From positions 124,001 to 188,000 of the forward strand of contig NZ_FMXE01000009.1 of assembly GCF_900103735.1 (NCBI RefSeq): 64,000 nt of DNA. The letters are read 5' to 3'. A model generated the notes under the pieces. That model ran no database searches. It saw only the letters and a list, made by a program, of their open reading frames with translations, and was not told where the DNA came from. Each line of letters begins with the position of its first letter. Positions within the stretch are counted from its first letter, which is position 1. This DNA comes from Algoriphagus alkaliphilus (GTDB taxonomy: Bacteria > Bacteroidota > Bacteroidia > Cytophagales > Cyclobacteriaceae). Positions 51,810-60,042 of the stretch are shown here, in pieces. The position numbers and the translations under genes were made by a program.

Positions 51810-53153
51810 TCAGGATTCGAGTTTTTTCACCTTGAGAGAGGTGCCTTCAGTGGAAATGACGACGATTTTTTCATCTTGATCGATGAAATCTCCGCGGGAA
51901 GTAGCATCATAGATTTCCCCGTCGATTTCAACCCTTCCGCTTGGTCTCAAACGGGAGTGGACAATTCCTTCCTTTCCCAAAAGTGAATTGGAATAAAAAC
52001 TCGATGTGTATCCATCACTGCGCTCTTGAGTACTGGAGAGTGTAATGGTACTAAATGCGCCCCATTGATTAATTTTGGGAGTCAACCAAAAAACCAATCC
52101 GACAGAAGCTAGTGCAGCCAGTATGACCGTTAACAATGCTCCGAAAAGTTGAGAAGCAGGCACAAAATCAAAGTTGAAATCCTGATTGGGAAGCATTCCA
52201 AGTACTAATCCCCCCAAAATGAACACAATGCCTAAGACTCCGAAAATTCCAAATCCGGGAATTACAAACAGCTCCACGGCTAACAGAATAATTCCGGCAA
52301 TAAAGACTAAAATCTCCCAGTTCTCCGCCAGGCCATTGAGATAGTAAGGGATGAAATAAAGTAAAGTCGCCACGACGGCTGCCAAGATCGGAAATCCAAC
52401 TCCCGGGGTCTGGAGCTCAAAATAAATACCTCCGATGATGATCAAGATCAGAACACCACTAATGGCGGGATTAAGAAAAAAGGAGATGATTTTGTCGATA
52501 AAATCCTCCTCATAAGCGATAATTTCAGCAGTATCCAGATTTTGAGCTTTCAAAATTTCATCAATAGATTTGTACTCTCCTTCACAAAAACCATGTTTGA
52601 TTGCTTCTGAAACAGAAAAAGTGATTACTGTACCTGCTTCAGAAATACCCTCAATTTCGATTTTTTCATCCACCATTCCTTCTGCGATTCTGGGGTTTCG
52701 GCCCTTAGCTTCAGCTGTACTTCGCATCATTGATCTCATGTAGGATTGGTATTTGTCCGGAGCAGCAGCGCCAACTGCGCCACTTACTACAGTGGCAGCG
52801 CCAATACTTCCGCCCGGGGCCATGTAGATGCTATCACATGCAATGGAGATTAAAGCTCCTGCCGAGGCCGCGTCCTTATTGATGAAAACATACACCGGAA
52901 TTTCGGACTCAAGAATCATTGTTCGAATTTCATCGGCATCATTTACAGTTCCTCCATAGGTATCCATCTCGATTATAATGAGTGTGGCTTCGGATTTTTC
53001 GGCTTCTTCTAAGGCTAGCTTCACACGCCGGTTCATTGCAGGATCGATATTCGAATCGATTTTGAATGTGTATACTTTATTAGCCTTATCCTGCGCATTC
53101 AGAGAAAAGCAGGATAAAACGAAAATAAAAACGAAGAGGAAATGAAGTCGCAT
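51810..53153 (-). CDS. NfeD-family membrane-bound serine protease
   Basis: The 447-aa protein has a signal peptide (MRLHFLFVFIFVLSCFSLNAQ), a ClpP-like serine protease domain (~25-215) with the nucleophile region KDAASAGALISIACD and the GGTVNDADEI entry loop, then four to five membrane helices (~235-375) and a C-terminal OB-fold NfeD domain (~395-447, starting GKEGIVHSRLRPSGRV). This is the 1510-NfeD type, which cleaves or organises membrane proteins such as stomatins. No stomatin gene is adjacent. Confidence 0.9.
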   Translation of the reverse strand: MRLHFLFVFIFVLSCFSLNAQDKANKVYTFKIDSNIDPAMNRRVKLALEEAEKSEATLIIIEMDTYGGTVNDADEIRTMILESEIPVYVFINKDAASAGALISIACDSIYMAPGGSIGAATVVSGAVGAAAPDKYQSYMRSMMRSTAEAKGRNPRIAEGMVDEKIEIEGISEAGTVITFSVSEAIKHGFCEGEYKSIDEILKAQNLDTAEIIAYEEDFIDKIISFFLNPAISGVLILIIIGGIYFELQTPGVGFPILAAVVATLLYFIPYYLNGLAENWEILVFIAGIILLAVELFVIPGFGIFGVLGIVFILGGLVLGMLPNQDFNFDFVPASQLFGALLTVILAALASVGLVFWLTPKINQWGAFSTITLSSTQERSDGYTSSFYSNSLLGKEGIVHSRLRPSGRVEIDGEIYDATSRGDFIDQDEKIVVISTEGTSLKVKKLES

Positions 53154-53357
53154 TTTTAGCTTAATATTAGTTGCAAAAGATAAGGATCACCTGATCAATA
53201 CGATAATTTTTTACAGCAAGATTCCCGTTGGGATTTGTACTATTTGTGTTAGAAAAGAAATAAGGCTTCCAAAAGCCATTAATCGGTAATTCTAGCATAA
53301 TTCTTGCGAATTGTATGTTGGATTTTTGATTCATTTCATTTGAAACCTTTGATTAAC

Positions 53358-54536
53358 ATGACTTCCAAACCCAAACTTATAAGCTCCCTTATTCTGGTTT
53401 TGTTTTTAACCTATTCGTATTCAAATGCTTCAGGCCTAAATTTAGGAGATTCAGTCGGTGTTGAAAGGGTAGGAGACAAAACTTTCATCTTGCATAAGGT
53501 AAGCCCTCAGGAAACTCTTTTTGCGATTTCAAGAAAGTATCAAGTCCCTGTTGGGGAGATCCAAAATTCAAATGAGGTACTTAAGCAAGGCTTGAAAATC
53601 GGTCAAACAATCCGTATTCCTTATGTTGAGAAATCGGCCTTGGATGCTGGTTCTACACTTCACAAAGTTGCTCCGGGCGAAACACTCTTCTCTATATCGA
53701 AAAAATACGGGATTACAGTGGATTCGTTGAAGCAGTGGAATAAGCTTCTCGGGAACGACCTGAGTGTGGGTCAAGCTTTAGTTGTTAAAGAAACAGCTTC
53801 GCAGGCTGCCGTAACTGCTCCTTCCCAAACAATCGCTTCCACTTCAACAGTAGCAACCGCCACAAAACCTGAGAAAGTTGTAAATCAACCCAAATCAGAA
53901 CCTAAGCCTATCGAGAAGAAACCGGAACCTGTGGAGACCAAACGAGCACAGGCAGAGAGTCTTACTGCTCCAAAATCCACTCCAAGCTCAAATGTAAGTG
54001 CTACCCCGATCGTACCGGGAGTATGGATTTCACACACAGTGAAGTCAGGTGAAACATTGTTTTCGCTCTCCAATCAATATGATTCCAGTGTAGAAGATTT
54101 GATAAAGTGGAATGGCCTTACTTCCAATAATCTACGCTCAGGCCAGGTGATCAAAGTTGGAAGAGCGGCTGATGGACCTTCGACAGTCCCTGTGATCGGA
54201 ACTCCAAGAGTTGCAGCCAGTACAGCAGAGATGACTGTAGAACCAACAGTGGAAAACACATCCGGTGGATTTAAGAATGTCAAAGAAACCGGCCAAGCAG
54301 AATTAATAGAAGGTACCGGTGGGCACAAAAAGTACCTCGTATTGCATCGTGAAGCGCCTGTAGGAAGTATCATGCGCGTCAAAAATGAAGAAAACGACAT
54401 CACGATTTTTGCCAGAGTGGTGGGCAAGCTTCCTGAAACCGGTGATAATTCCAAATTAGTTATTAAACTTTCCCAAGCAGCATTTGACCAACTCAAAGCG
54501 GTCAATCAGCGCTTCCCAGTGGAAGTTTTATATTAA
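53358..54536 (+). CDS. Secreted protein with three LysM domains
   Basis: The 392-aa protein (from ATG 53358; the frame extends 54 bp upstream without support) has a signal peptide ending ...YSYSNASG. Three LysM domains bind peptidoglycan, at about 44-88 (HKVSPQETLFAISRKY), 102-144 (HKVAPGETLFSISKKYG) and ~222-266 (HTVKSGETLFSLSNQY). A Pro/Lys/Thr-rich linker separates the second and third. The C-terminal ~70 residues (GSIMRVKNEENDITIFARVVGKLP) are double-psi-barrel-like, as in RlpA or SPOR-associated proteins. It is likely a cell-wall or division protein. Confidence 0.88.
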   Translation: MTSKPKLISSLILVLFLTYSYSNASGLNLGDSVGVERVGDKTFILHKVSPQETLFAISRKYQVPVGEIQNSNEVLKQGLKIGQTIRIPYVEKSALDAGSTLHKVAPGETLFSISKKYGITVDSLKQWNKLLGNDLSVGQALVVKETASQAAVTAPSQTIASTSTVATATKPEKVVNQPKSEPKPIEKKPEPVETKRAQAESLTAPKSTPSSNVSATPIVPGVWISHTVKSGETLFSLSNQYDSSVEDLIKWNGLTSNNLRSGQVIKVGRAADGPSTVPVIGTPRVAASTAEMTVEPTVENTSGGFKNVKETGQAELIEGTGGHKKYLVLHREAPVGSIMRVKNEENDITIFARVVGKLPETGDNSKLVIKLSQAAFDQLKAVNQRFPVEVLY

Positions 54537-54558
54537 AAATTCAACAACTCATCACCTT

Positions 54559-54586
54559 AAAAGCCGGCGCAAGTCGGCTTTTTTCA
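54559..54586 (+). terminator. Intrinsic terminator of the LysM gene
   Basis: AAAAGCCG (54559-54566) pairs perfectly with CGGCTTTT (54575-54582), followed by T residues. Confidence 0.9.
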
Positions 54587-54619
54587 TGAGGTTCGTTGTG
54601 CATTGTAGTCTTCCAAGCT

Positions 54620-54627
54620 TACCTTTG
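54620..54627 (+). promoter_or_regulatory. -7 promoter element of the 54646 gene
   Basis: TACCTTTG is an exact TAnnTTTG match 18 nt before the ATG at 54646. Confidence 0.5.
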
Positions 54628-54645
54628 TGACGATAGTACCCCAAA

Positions 54646-55200
54646 ATGAACAAAGTCCAACTTTTCTTTCATCATACATTCCGATTTATATGGAATGCTG
54701 TTTTCATTATTTCCTATCCTATTTTGGCCAGTTTTGGTTTGCTTTTTATCGGATTTACTTTCCTTTTTTCCAAGCTTTCTTTTCTATTGACCCGATTGAG
54801 GACCGATAGCAAAACTATTGTTCTGAAGGAATCTGAGTGGAAAACAATGGATTATTCCAATGACCTGCTTGAGGCTAAAGTGTGTATGCAAATAATGTTT
54901 GGACCATCTGGATTTAAGTTGAGAAGGAAGGATGGGGTGCCTTCAGTATTGCAGGATTATGTTTTTGGCAATAAGGTGAGAGTGTTGGAAGAGGGGTTTA
55001 TTTTGGAAAAATGGAATACCATGGAGCCAAAAGAAATGCCTGATTTCGATATTTGTCTTTATGATCCCGATCGGGACTCTTTGAGGTCACTTACTACGAT
55101 CAAAAGCTTTGACTGGCATGTTTCCGATAAATTGGACAATGAACTTTCCTTCAAATGGTTTGATGGGACACAAGGTGGAGAGGTGAAAGTTCAGCTCTGA
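54646..55200 (+). CDS. Uncharacterised membrane-anchored protein
   Basis: The 184-aa protein has one long N-terminal hydrophobic region (~15-55, two close helices, NAVFIISYPILASFGLLFIGF). The rest is soluble, with strands and acidic loops. No family recognised. Its stop overlaps the start of the TIGR02757 gene (TGATG), so the two are translationally coupled. Confidence 0.7.
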   Translation: MNKVQLFFHHTFRFIWNAVFIISYPILASFGLLFIGFTFLFSKLSFLLTRLRTDSKTIVLKESEWKTMDYSNDLLEAKVCMQIMFGPSGFKLRRKDGVPSVLQDYVFGNKVRVLEEGFILEKWNTMEPKEMPDFDICLYDPDRDSLRSLTTIKSFDWHVSDKLDNELSFKWFDGTQGGEVKVQL

Positions 55201-55967
55201 TGCAGCAATTGAAGGATTTTTTAGACCAAAAAGTCGAGCAGTACAATCAGCCCGGATTCATTGCCAATGATCCAATTTCGATTCCTCATCGGTTTTCAAA
55301 AAAGCAGGACATTGAGATTTCAGGTTTCTTTGCGGCTATTCTGGCTTGGGGGCAGCGAAAAACAATTATTAATAAATGTCTGGAGCTTTTTCAGCGAATG
55401 GACAATGCGCCGCATGATTTCCTTTTGAATCATCGAGAGATCGATCTGAGACCTTTTTTGAGTTTCAAGCATCGAACTTTCAATGATATTGATACCCTTT
55501 ATTTCATTCATTTTTTGACATGGTTTTATAAAAATCATGAAAGTTTGGAAGAGGCTTTTTTAAAAGGTCAAACCGGTCATCTGGATTCGATGGAATCGAT
55601 ACTAAGTCAATTTCATGTTTTCTTCTTCAGCTTAGAGGATGCTCCAACCCGAACCAAAAAGCACATCGCAACACCGGCACGCAAAGCCGCCTGCAAGCGG
55701 ATTTCGATGTACCTGCGCTGGATGGTGCGGTCGGATGACAAGGGTGTGGACTTCGGTCTTTGGAAAAACATTGCTCCCGCTCAGTTGATTTGCCCCTGTG
55801 ACCTGCATGTGGATCGAGTAGGGAGAAAGCTCGGGCTCATTACCAGAAAACAAACTGACTGGTTTACAGCATTGGAGTTGACTCAAAAACTCCGGGAGTT
55901 TGATCCGCTGGATCCGGTCAAATATGACTTTGCCCTCTTTGGATTGGGGATAGAAGAGAAGTTTTAG
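55200..55967 (+). CDS. TIGR02757 family protein
   Basis: The 255-aa protein matches TIGR02757 (DUF2400), with the conserved sections IANDPISIPHRFSKKQDIE, ISGFFAAILAWGQRKTI, and PCDLHVDRVGRKLGL. The last recalls HhH-type DNA glycosylases, whose LPGVG..A region precedes such a segment, so a remote relation to that superfamily has been suggested. No function is established. It starts inside the stop codon of the preceding gene. Confidence 0.88.
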   Translation: MQQLKDFLDQKVEQYNQPGFIANDPISIPHRFSKKQDIEISGFFAAILAWGQRKTIINKCLELFQRMDNAPHDFLLNHREIDLRPFLSFKHRTFNDIDTLYFIHFLTWFYKNHESLEEAFLKGQTGHLDSMESILSQFHVFFFSLEDAPTRTKKHIATPARKAACKRISMYLRWMVRSDDKGVDFGLWKNIAPAQLICPCDLHVDRVGRKLGLITRKQTDWFTALELTQKLREFDPLDPVKYDFALFGLGIEEKF

Positions 55968-55973
55968 GAAGCT

Positions 55974-56107
55974 TATGGATTATAGTCCATAGACGATGGC
56001 AGATATTGCATTCGGAAAGAATGAGGCAATAGGAACGAAATTTATATTAAAAAGAACAGACTAATTTTTAATGTGAAGAATGCCATGGACTATTAGCTAT
56101 GGACTAT
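55974..56107. repeat. Short element bounded by inverted TATGGACTAT-type repeats
   Basis: The left end is TATGGATTATAGTCCATA (55974-55991), an 18-bp palindrome with one mismatch. The right end (56083-56107) has CATGGACTAT and TATGGACTAT 15 bp apart. The right end reversed resembles the left (TAGTCCATAG then ATGGCA). The 90 bp between have no coding potential. It may be a miniature inverted-repeat element or an intergenic palindromic repeat. Confidence 0.45.
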
Positions 56108-56113
56108 CAACTT

Positions 56114-57328
56114 TTAATGAAACTTCTTCACCTCCGGTGCATCAGCACTTGTGGACAGATCTGTAGCAAATCGCTCCGCATAATTATCCAGCAATTGCAT
56201 CACACGGTCTTGCTTCGGAGATTTCACGATCAGTCCTGCATGATAGTCTAAGGGTACCCGGAAACAAACTTCAGGATCGTCAAAGCCACTCAGATCAGGA
56301 TGTTCATATTTAGAAAGTGTCAACACGATACCTGCGTAATTTTTGGTCACTTTAGGAAGTTTGTACTTTTCGTGTTTAACTACCGCATCCTCTATTTTTG
56401 CCCATTCTTCCCATAGGTTAACTCCAGTAGCCGCTTCGACCATTTCGGCTAGATGTGCTCCACCCACGCGTGAGGCAGTTTCCAAAAAGTAAATTTGTCC
56501 ATCTTCCCTGCTTTTGATAAATTCGGTATGGGAAGTTCCGTTTTTCAATCCAAAGGCTTTCATGATTTCCTCGTTTACCTTTTTGATCGCTTTATCTTCC
56601 TCAGAGCCGTATTTAATGTTGGCAGATCGGAAGATTCCTCCTCCCTGTGAGATTTCCATCGGAGTAGCCAAATAGCGAGATACCGTCAAAAACAAAGTTT
56701 TACCATCCAACTGAAGTCCATCTGCATGGTAAACATCACCGGGTTTGAATTGCTCCACGAGGTAATAAACCCTGTTTTCACCCAATTCATTGATGTGTTT
56801 CCAGAGATCCTCCTTGTTGTGGACTTTGATAATGCCATGAGCAGAAGCCTCTGATCTTGGTTTTAAAACCCAAGGTGCGTCTACCGTATCGGCAAATTGA
56901 TTGATTTCCTCATTATTGAAAAGGGGAGAAAAGGGAGGGACTCTGATTCCGGCATCTTTTGCACGCATTCGCATGGCAAGTTTGTCACGGAAATATCTCC
57001 CGGTGGTTTGTCCCATTCCCTGAATTCGAAGATTTTCGCGCAGAAAAGCGGCTTTTTCTACGTCGTAATCATCCAATGCGACAATGGCTTCGATTTTATG
57101 ATCTTTCATCAGGCCACCTACACCCTTCAAAAGCAAATCCATATCCCAATCTAAATCCTGACCGGGCATGTAAAAAACCTCATCGATGTATTCAAATGCC
57201 CAAGGCTTATCGCGGAGCTGCGCTGTAGTTACCAGAAAAACCCGGTTCCCCTGTTTTTTGAGGGCGATCAAGAATGCATTTCCTTTAAAATAATTTGAGA
57301 TGCAGAGAAAAGTTTTGGGAGTGGTCAT
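56114..57328 (-). CDS. ATP-grasp domain ligase of unknown substrate
   Basis: The 404-aa protein has an N-terminal pre-ATP-grasp Rossmann-type region (~1-110), the ATP-grasp lid and core (~110-320) with WVLKPRSEASAHGIIKV, YLVEQFKPGDVYHADG and the metal-binding FLETASRVGGAHL, and a C-terminal small domain. This is the carbamoyl phosphate synthase/D-Ala-D-Ala-ligase-like fold, joining a carboxylate to an amine or thiol. It follows the aminopeptidase, esterase and aceK genes on the same strand. The substrate is not readable. Confidence 0.88.
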   Translation of the reverse strand: MTTPKTFLCISNYFKGNAFLIALKKQGNRVFLVTTAQLRDKPWAFEYIDEVFYMPGQDLDWDMDLLLKGVGGLMKDHKIEAIVALDDYDVEKAAFLRENLRIQGMGQTTGRYFRDKLAMRMRAKDAGIRVPPFSPLFNNEEINQFADTVDAPWVLKPRSEASAHGIIKVHNKEDLWKHINELGENRVYYLVEQFKPGDVYHADGLQLDGKTLFLTVSRYLATPMEISQGGGIFRSANIKYGSEEDKAIKKVNEEIMKAFGLKNGTSHTEFIKSREDGQIYFLETASRVGGAHLAEMVEAATGVNLWEEWAKIEDAVVKHEKYKLPKVTKNYAGIVLTLSKYEHPDLSGFDDPEVCFRVPLDYHAGLIVKSPKQDRVMQLLDNYAERFATDLSTSADAPEVKKFH

Positions 57329-57397
57329 GAACGAATGATTTTATCCACAAAAAGTGAAAAAAAATCCGACAAATCGGAAGACTTGCCGGATAAATTT

Positions 57398-58819
57398 TTA
57401 AAGTTGATTCTCAATATACCTCAACAAAAGGCTAACACCATAAGCCGTGCCTGTTTTGGTTTTGGAGAACTCACCGTCTCCAAAAGCCACTCCTGCAATA
57501 TCCAAATGCGCCCAAGCCGGATGTTCATGAGTAAAAGCCTGTAGAAATTTGGCTGCTGTGATCGCTCCTGCGAAGGGTTTTCCATGGTAGTTTTTGATGT
57601 CTGCGATTTCAGAATCCATTTCCCTCCCGTAATTATCCCAAAGTGGAAGCGGCCATGACTTTTCGCCGACTTCCTCGCCTGCCTGCTGCAAACCATGCGA
57701 AAGATTTCCATCATTGCTGAAAAGTGCAGCACATTCAAACCCAAAAGTCCCGATAGAACTCCCAGTTAAGGTAGCCAAGTCAATGATTTGATCTGTTTTG
57801 TAGTTTTTGACCAAATAAGAAAGTCCATCAGCCAAAATCAAACGGCCCTCCGCATCGGTATCGATTACTTCGATGGACAAGCCGGCATGACTCCCAATTA
57901 CTTCCGAAGGAAGATACGCGTCCTTGTCAACGGCATTTTCTACCGCTGGAACTATAGCGGTAAGATTGATGGGGAGTTCCATTTCGGCGACAAGTTGAGT
58001 AGTTGCCAAAACAGCAGCAGCGCCTCCCATATCAGATTTCATGTGGTGCATCCCTTGCGTTTTTACATTCAGTCCGCCGGTGTCGAAAGTGACACCTTTT
58101 CCCACCAAACCCAGATGAAACTTTGCTTTTGGATGTCGATATTCCAGAATTATGAATTTCGGATCTTTTGCCGAACCTCTTCCCACGGCTAAAAAGGCAT
58201 CCAATCCTTCTGATTTTGCCTTTTTCGAGTCAAAAACCTTCACGTCCAGCTTTGCTTTTTTTCCTAGACTTTTAGCCCAGTCGCCAAGGTATTCTGGAGT
58301 GATTTTATTTGGTGGAAGGTCTACCAGTTTTAGTGCTTCCATCTTTGCAGCAGCAATTTTTCCGGCACGTTCAACCAATGATTTGGCCTTGCCAAGCGTG
58401 GTAATGACTTCCACTTTTAGTTTGGAGTACTCCTTGGCTTTTTCTTTTTTGTAAAACCCAATCGAATAGGAGCCCAGCTGAAAGCCAACTAGGGCAGCTT
58501 CAACCTGCTCGCCTGAAAAAGAATCGGAAAAATCGATCAACACCTCTTTTTCAACCAACTCCGGATTTTTGGAAAGGATTCTCCTGAAGGAATTTTCAAT
58601 GGCCTTATACTCGGGGGTTTTCCCGAGACCGATTAATAATATGAGGTTTTTTTCTAAGGCTAGGGAATAGGAAGAGTCTTTTTTGCCTGAAAAAAGCACG
58701 GAGCTTAAACCTTGGAACCCCAACTTTTCCCGGAGGGTTTCTTCTGAGTTTTCTTCGAAAACGGGTATGATCCTCAAAGCTGATGTTGAGGTGTTTTTTG
58801 GATTTGTTTTGAATTGCAT
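57398..58819 (-). CDS. pepA: Leucyl aminopeptidase (M17)
   Basis: This cytoplasmic di-zinc exopeptidase removes N-terminal residues. The 473-aa protein has the M17 layout: an N-terminal macro-like domain (~1-150) and a C-terminal catalytic domain with the metal and active-site stretches GKGVTFDTGGLNVK, MKSDMGGAAAVLATTQ and the family signature NTDAEGRLILADGL (Asp and Glu ligands). It is hexameric in characterised members. Confidence 0.95.
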   Translation of the reverse strand: MQFKTNPKNTSTSALRIIPVFEENSEETLREKLGFQGLSSVLFSGKKDSSYSLALEKNLILLIGLGKTPEYKAIENSFRRILSKNPELVEKEVLIDFSDSFSGEQVEAALVGFQLGSYSIGFYKKEKAKEYSKLKVEVITTLGKAKSLVERAGKIAAAKMEALKLVDLPPNKITPEYLGDWAKSLGKKAKLDVKVFDSKKAKSEGLDAFLAVGRGSAKDPKFIILEYRHPKAKFHLGLVGKGVTFDTGGLNVKTQGMHHMKSDMGGAAAVLATTQLVAEMELPINLTAIVPAVENAVDKDAYLPSEVIGSHAGLSIEVIDTDAEGRLILADGLSYLVKNYKTDQIIDLATLTGSSIGTFGFECAALFSNDGNLSHGLQQAGEEVGEKSWPLPLWDNYGREMDSEIADIKNYHGKPFAGAITAAKFLQAFTHEHPAWAHLDIAGVAFGDGEFSKTKTGTAYGVSLLLRYIENQL

Positions 58820-58839
58820 AAAAGATGTAATTGTAGATT

Positions 58840-59964
58840 TTAATCCTGTTTGTTATTGAAAAACAGCCATTCTATGGCTTTGGGAAACTCGTCGCTCCAG
58901 TACGATTCATTGTGTTTGCCCAGCTCGTTGATTGAGAGTTTCACCTTCATTTTTCCTTCCAAGCTTTCGCGTTTGAGCAGTCGCTTTCGAAGTTTGGTCA
59001 CGTGGTCGACCATGGTTTCGCTTTCATCTCCACCTGCATAGAGGTAGATCCGGGTTTCCTGGGGCTCGAAGAAGTCAAGAAAGCCCAGCTTTATTTTTGG
59101 GATTACCCAAAGGGAAGGCGAGAAAACCATCAGTTTTCCAAATACTTCCGGGTAAATCAGACCTGAAAATATGCTGACCAATCCACCCATTGAGCTCCCG
59201 CCGATTCCGGTAAAGTTCCGCTCGGTTTTGGTTCGAAAGGTTTTATCTACAAATGGTTTCAGGGTGTCGGTAATGAATCTAATGTATTGTTTACCGTTTC
59301 CTTGGCCCAAAAGGGTTTTGCCGACATTGTATTCCTGAAGACGTTCTTTTTCGCCATGCTCCACAGCGATGACGATGATTTTACCGATGCCATAATCAGA
59401 CATGACGGCAAGTTTTTTATCAATCTGCCAATTGCCAAAGGCTGCGTTTTCGTTGAATAGATTCTGCGCATCGTGCAAATAAAGTACAGGATAGTGTTCG
59501 GCGCTGGTGTTGTAATCGTGGGGTAGGAGGGCCCAGATTTTGCGTGTTTTGTTGAGTTGTGGAATTTCAAACTCTTCCGAAATCAGATGGATCTGGGGAA
59601 GTTGGGAAGGGCGATAGGGAAGCCAGTTTTTACGCCATTTGGCTACTTTTTCATGTTTGATAGGCTTGTTATCATCCCAATGCCGATTAGGCGTGCGATT
59701 GCCGTAGCGGTCAATTTCCACCTCTGACCAGTCGCCTTTGGTAAATTTATAAATTAACTCACCATCAAATTCGGGTCTTTCAGGGAAATTGAATTCATAT
59801 TTACCGGTATCAATTTTTTTCATTTTGTAATGAAAATCCTGCGTCACCCAATCGTTGAAATTCCCGGAAATATATACAGGTCTGTCGTCGTCTTCAGGTG
59901 TTTGAAGGACAATCTTTTTAATCCGGGTAGGAATATCTATTGGACTTGATACTTCTGAATTCAT
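58840..59964 (-). CDS. Alpha/beta-hydrolase esterase with N-terminal E-set domain
   Basis: The 374-aa protein starts with an immunoglobulin-like E-set/CBM48-like domain (~10-110, with PVYISGNFNDW), joined to an esterase-D/enterochelin-esterase-type hydrolase. The nucleophile elbow is GIGGSSMGGL, followed by the helix of the family, and HDAQNLFN is the conserved oxyanion region. No signal peptide, so it acts in the cytoplasm. Substrates of relatives include siderophore and sugar esters; the true one is unknown. Confidence 0.85.
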   Translation of the reverse strand: MNSEVSSPIDIPTRIKKIVLQTPEDDDRPVYISGNFNDWVTQDFHYKMKKIDTGKYEFNFPERPEFDGELIYKFTKGDWSEVEIDRYGNRTPNRHWDDNKPIKHEKVAKWRKNWLPYRPSQLPQIHLISEEFEIPQLNKTRKIWALLPHDYNTSAEHYPVLYLHDAQNLFNENAAFGNWQIDKKLAVMSDYGIGKIIVIAVEHGEKERLQEYNVGKTLLGQGNGKQYIRFITDTLKPFVDKTFRTKTERNFTGIGGSSMGGLVSIFSGLIYPEVFGKLMVFSPSLWVIPKIKLGFLDFFEPQETRIYLYAGGDESETMVDHVTKLRKRLLKRESLEGKMKVKLSINELGKHNESYWSDEFPKAIEWLFFNNKQD

Positions 59965-60042
59965 GGGTTGAGGGTAAGAGAATGGCTAACCCGATTTTCC
60001 AAAAATAAGTTTTGTATGGGTAAGAATGAAACATTGTTTTTC

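Noticed and set aside
54074-54505. 143-codon minus-strand frame over the LysM gene
   Set aside because: Lies fully inside a gene with clear LysM domains and signal peptide.
57788-58454. Two plus-strand frames of 134 and 100 codons over the leucyl aminopeptidase gene
   Set aside because: Antisense shadows of a conserved M17 gene.
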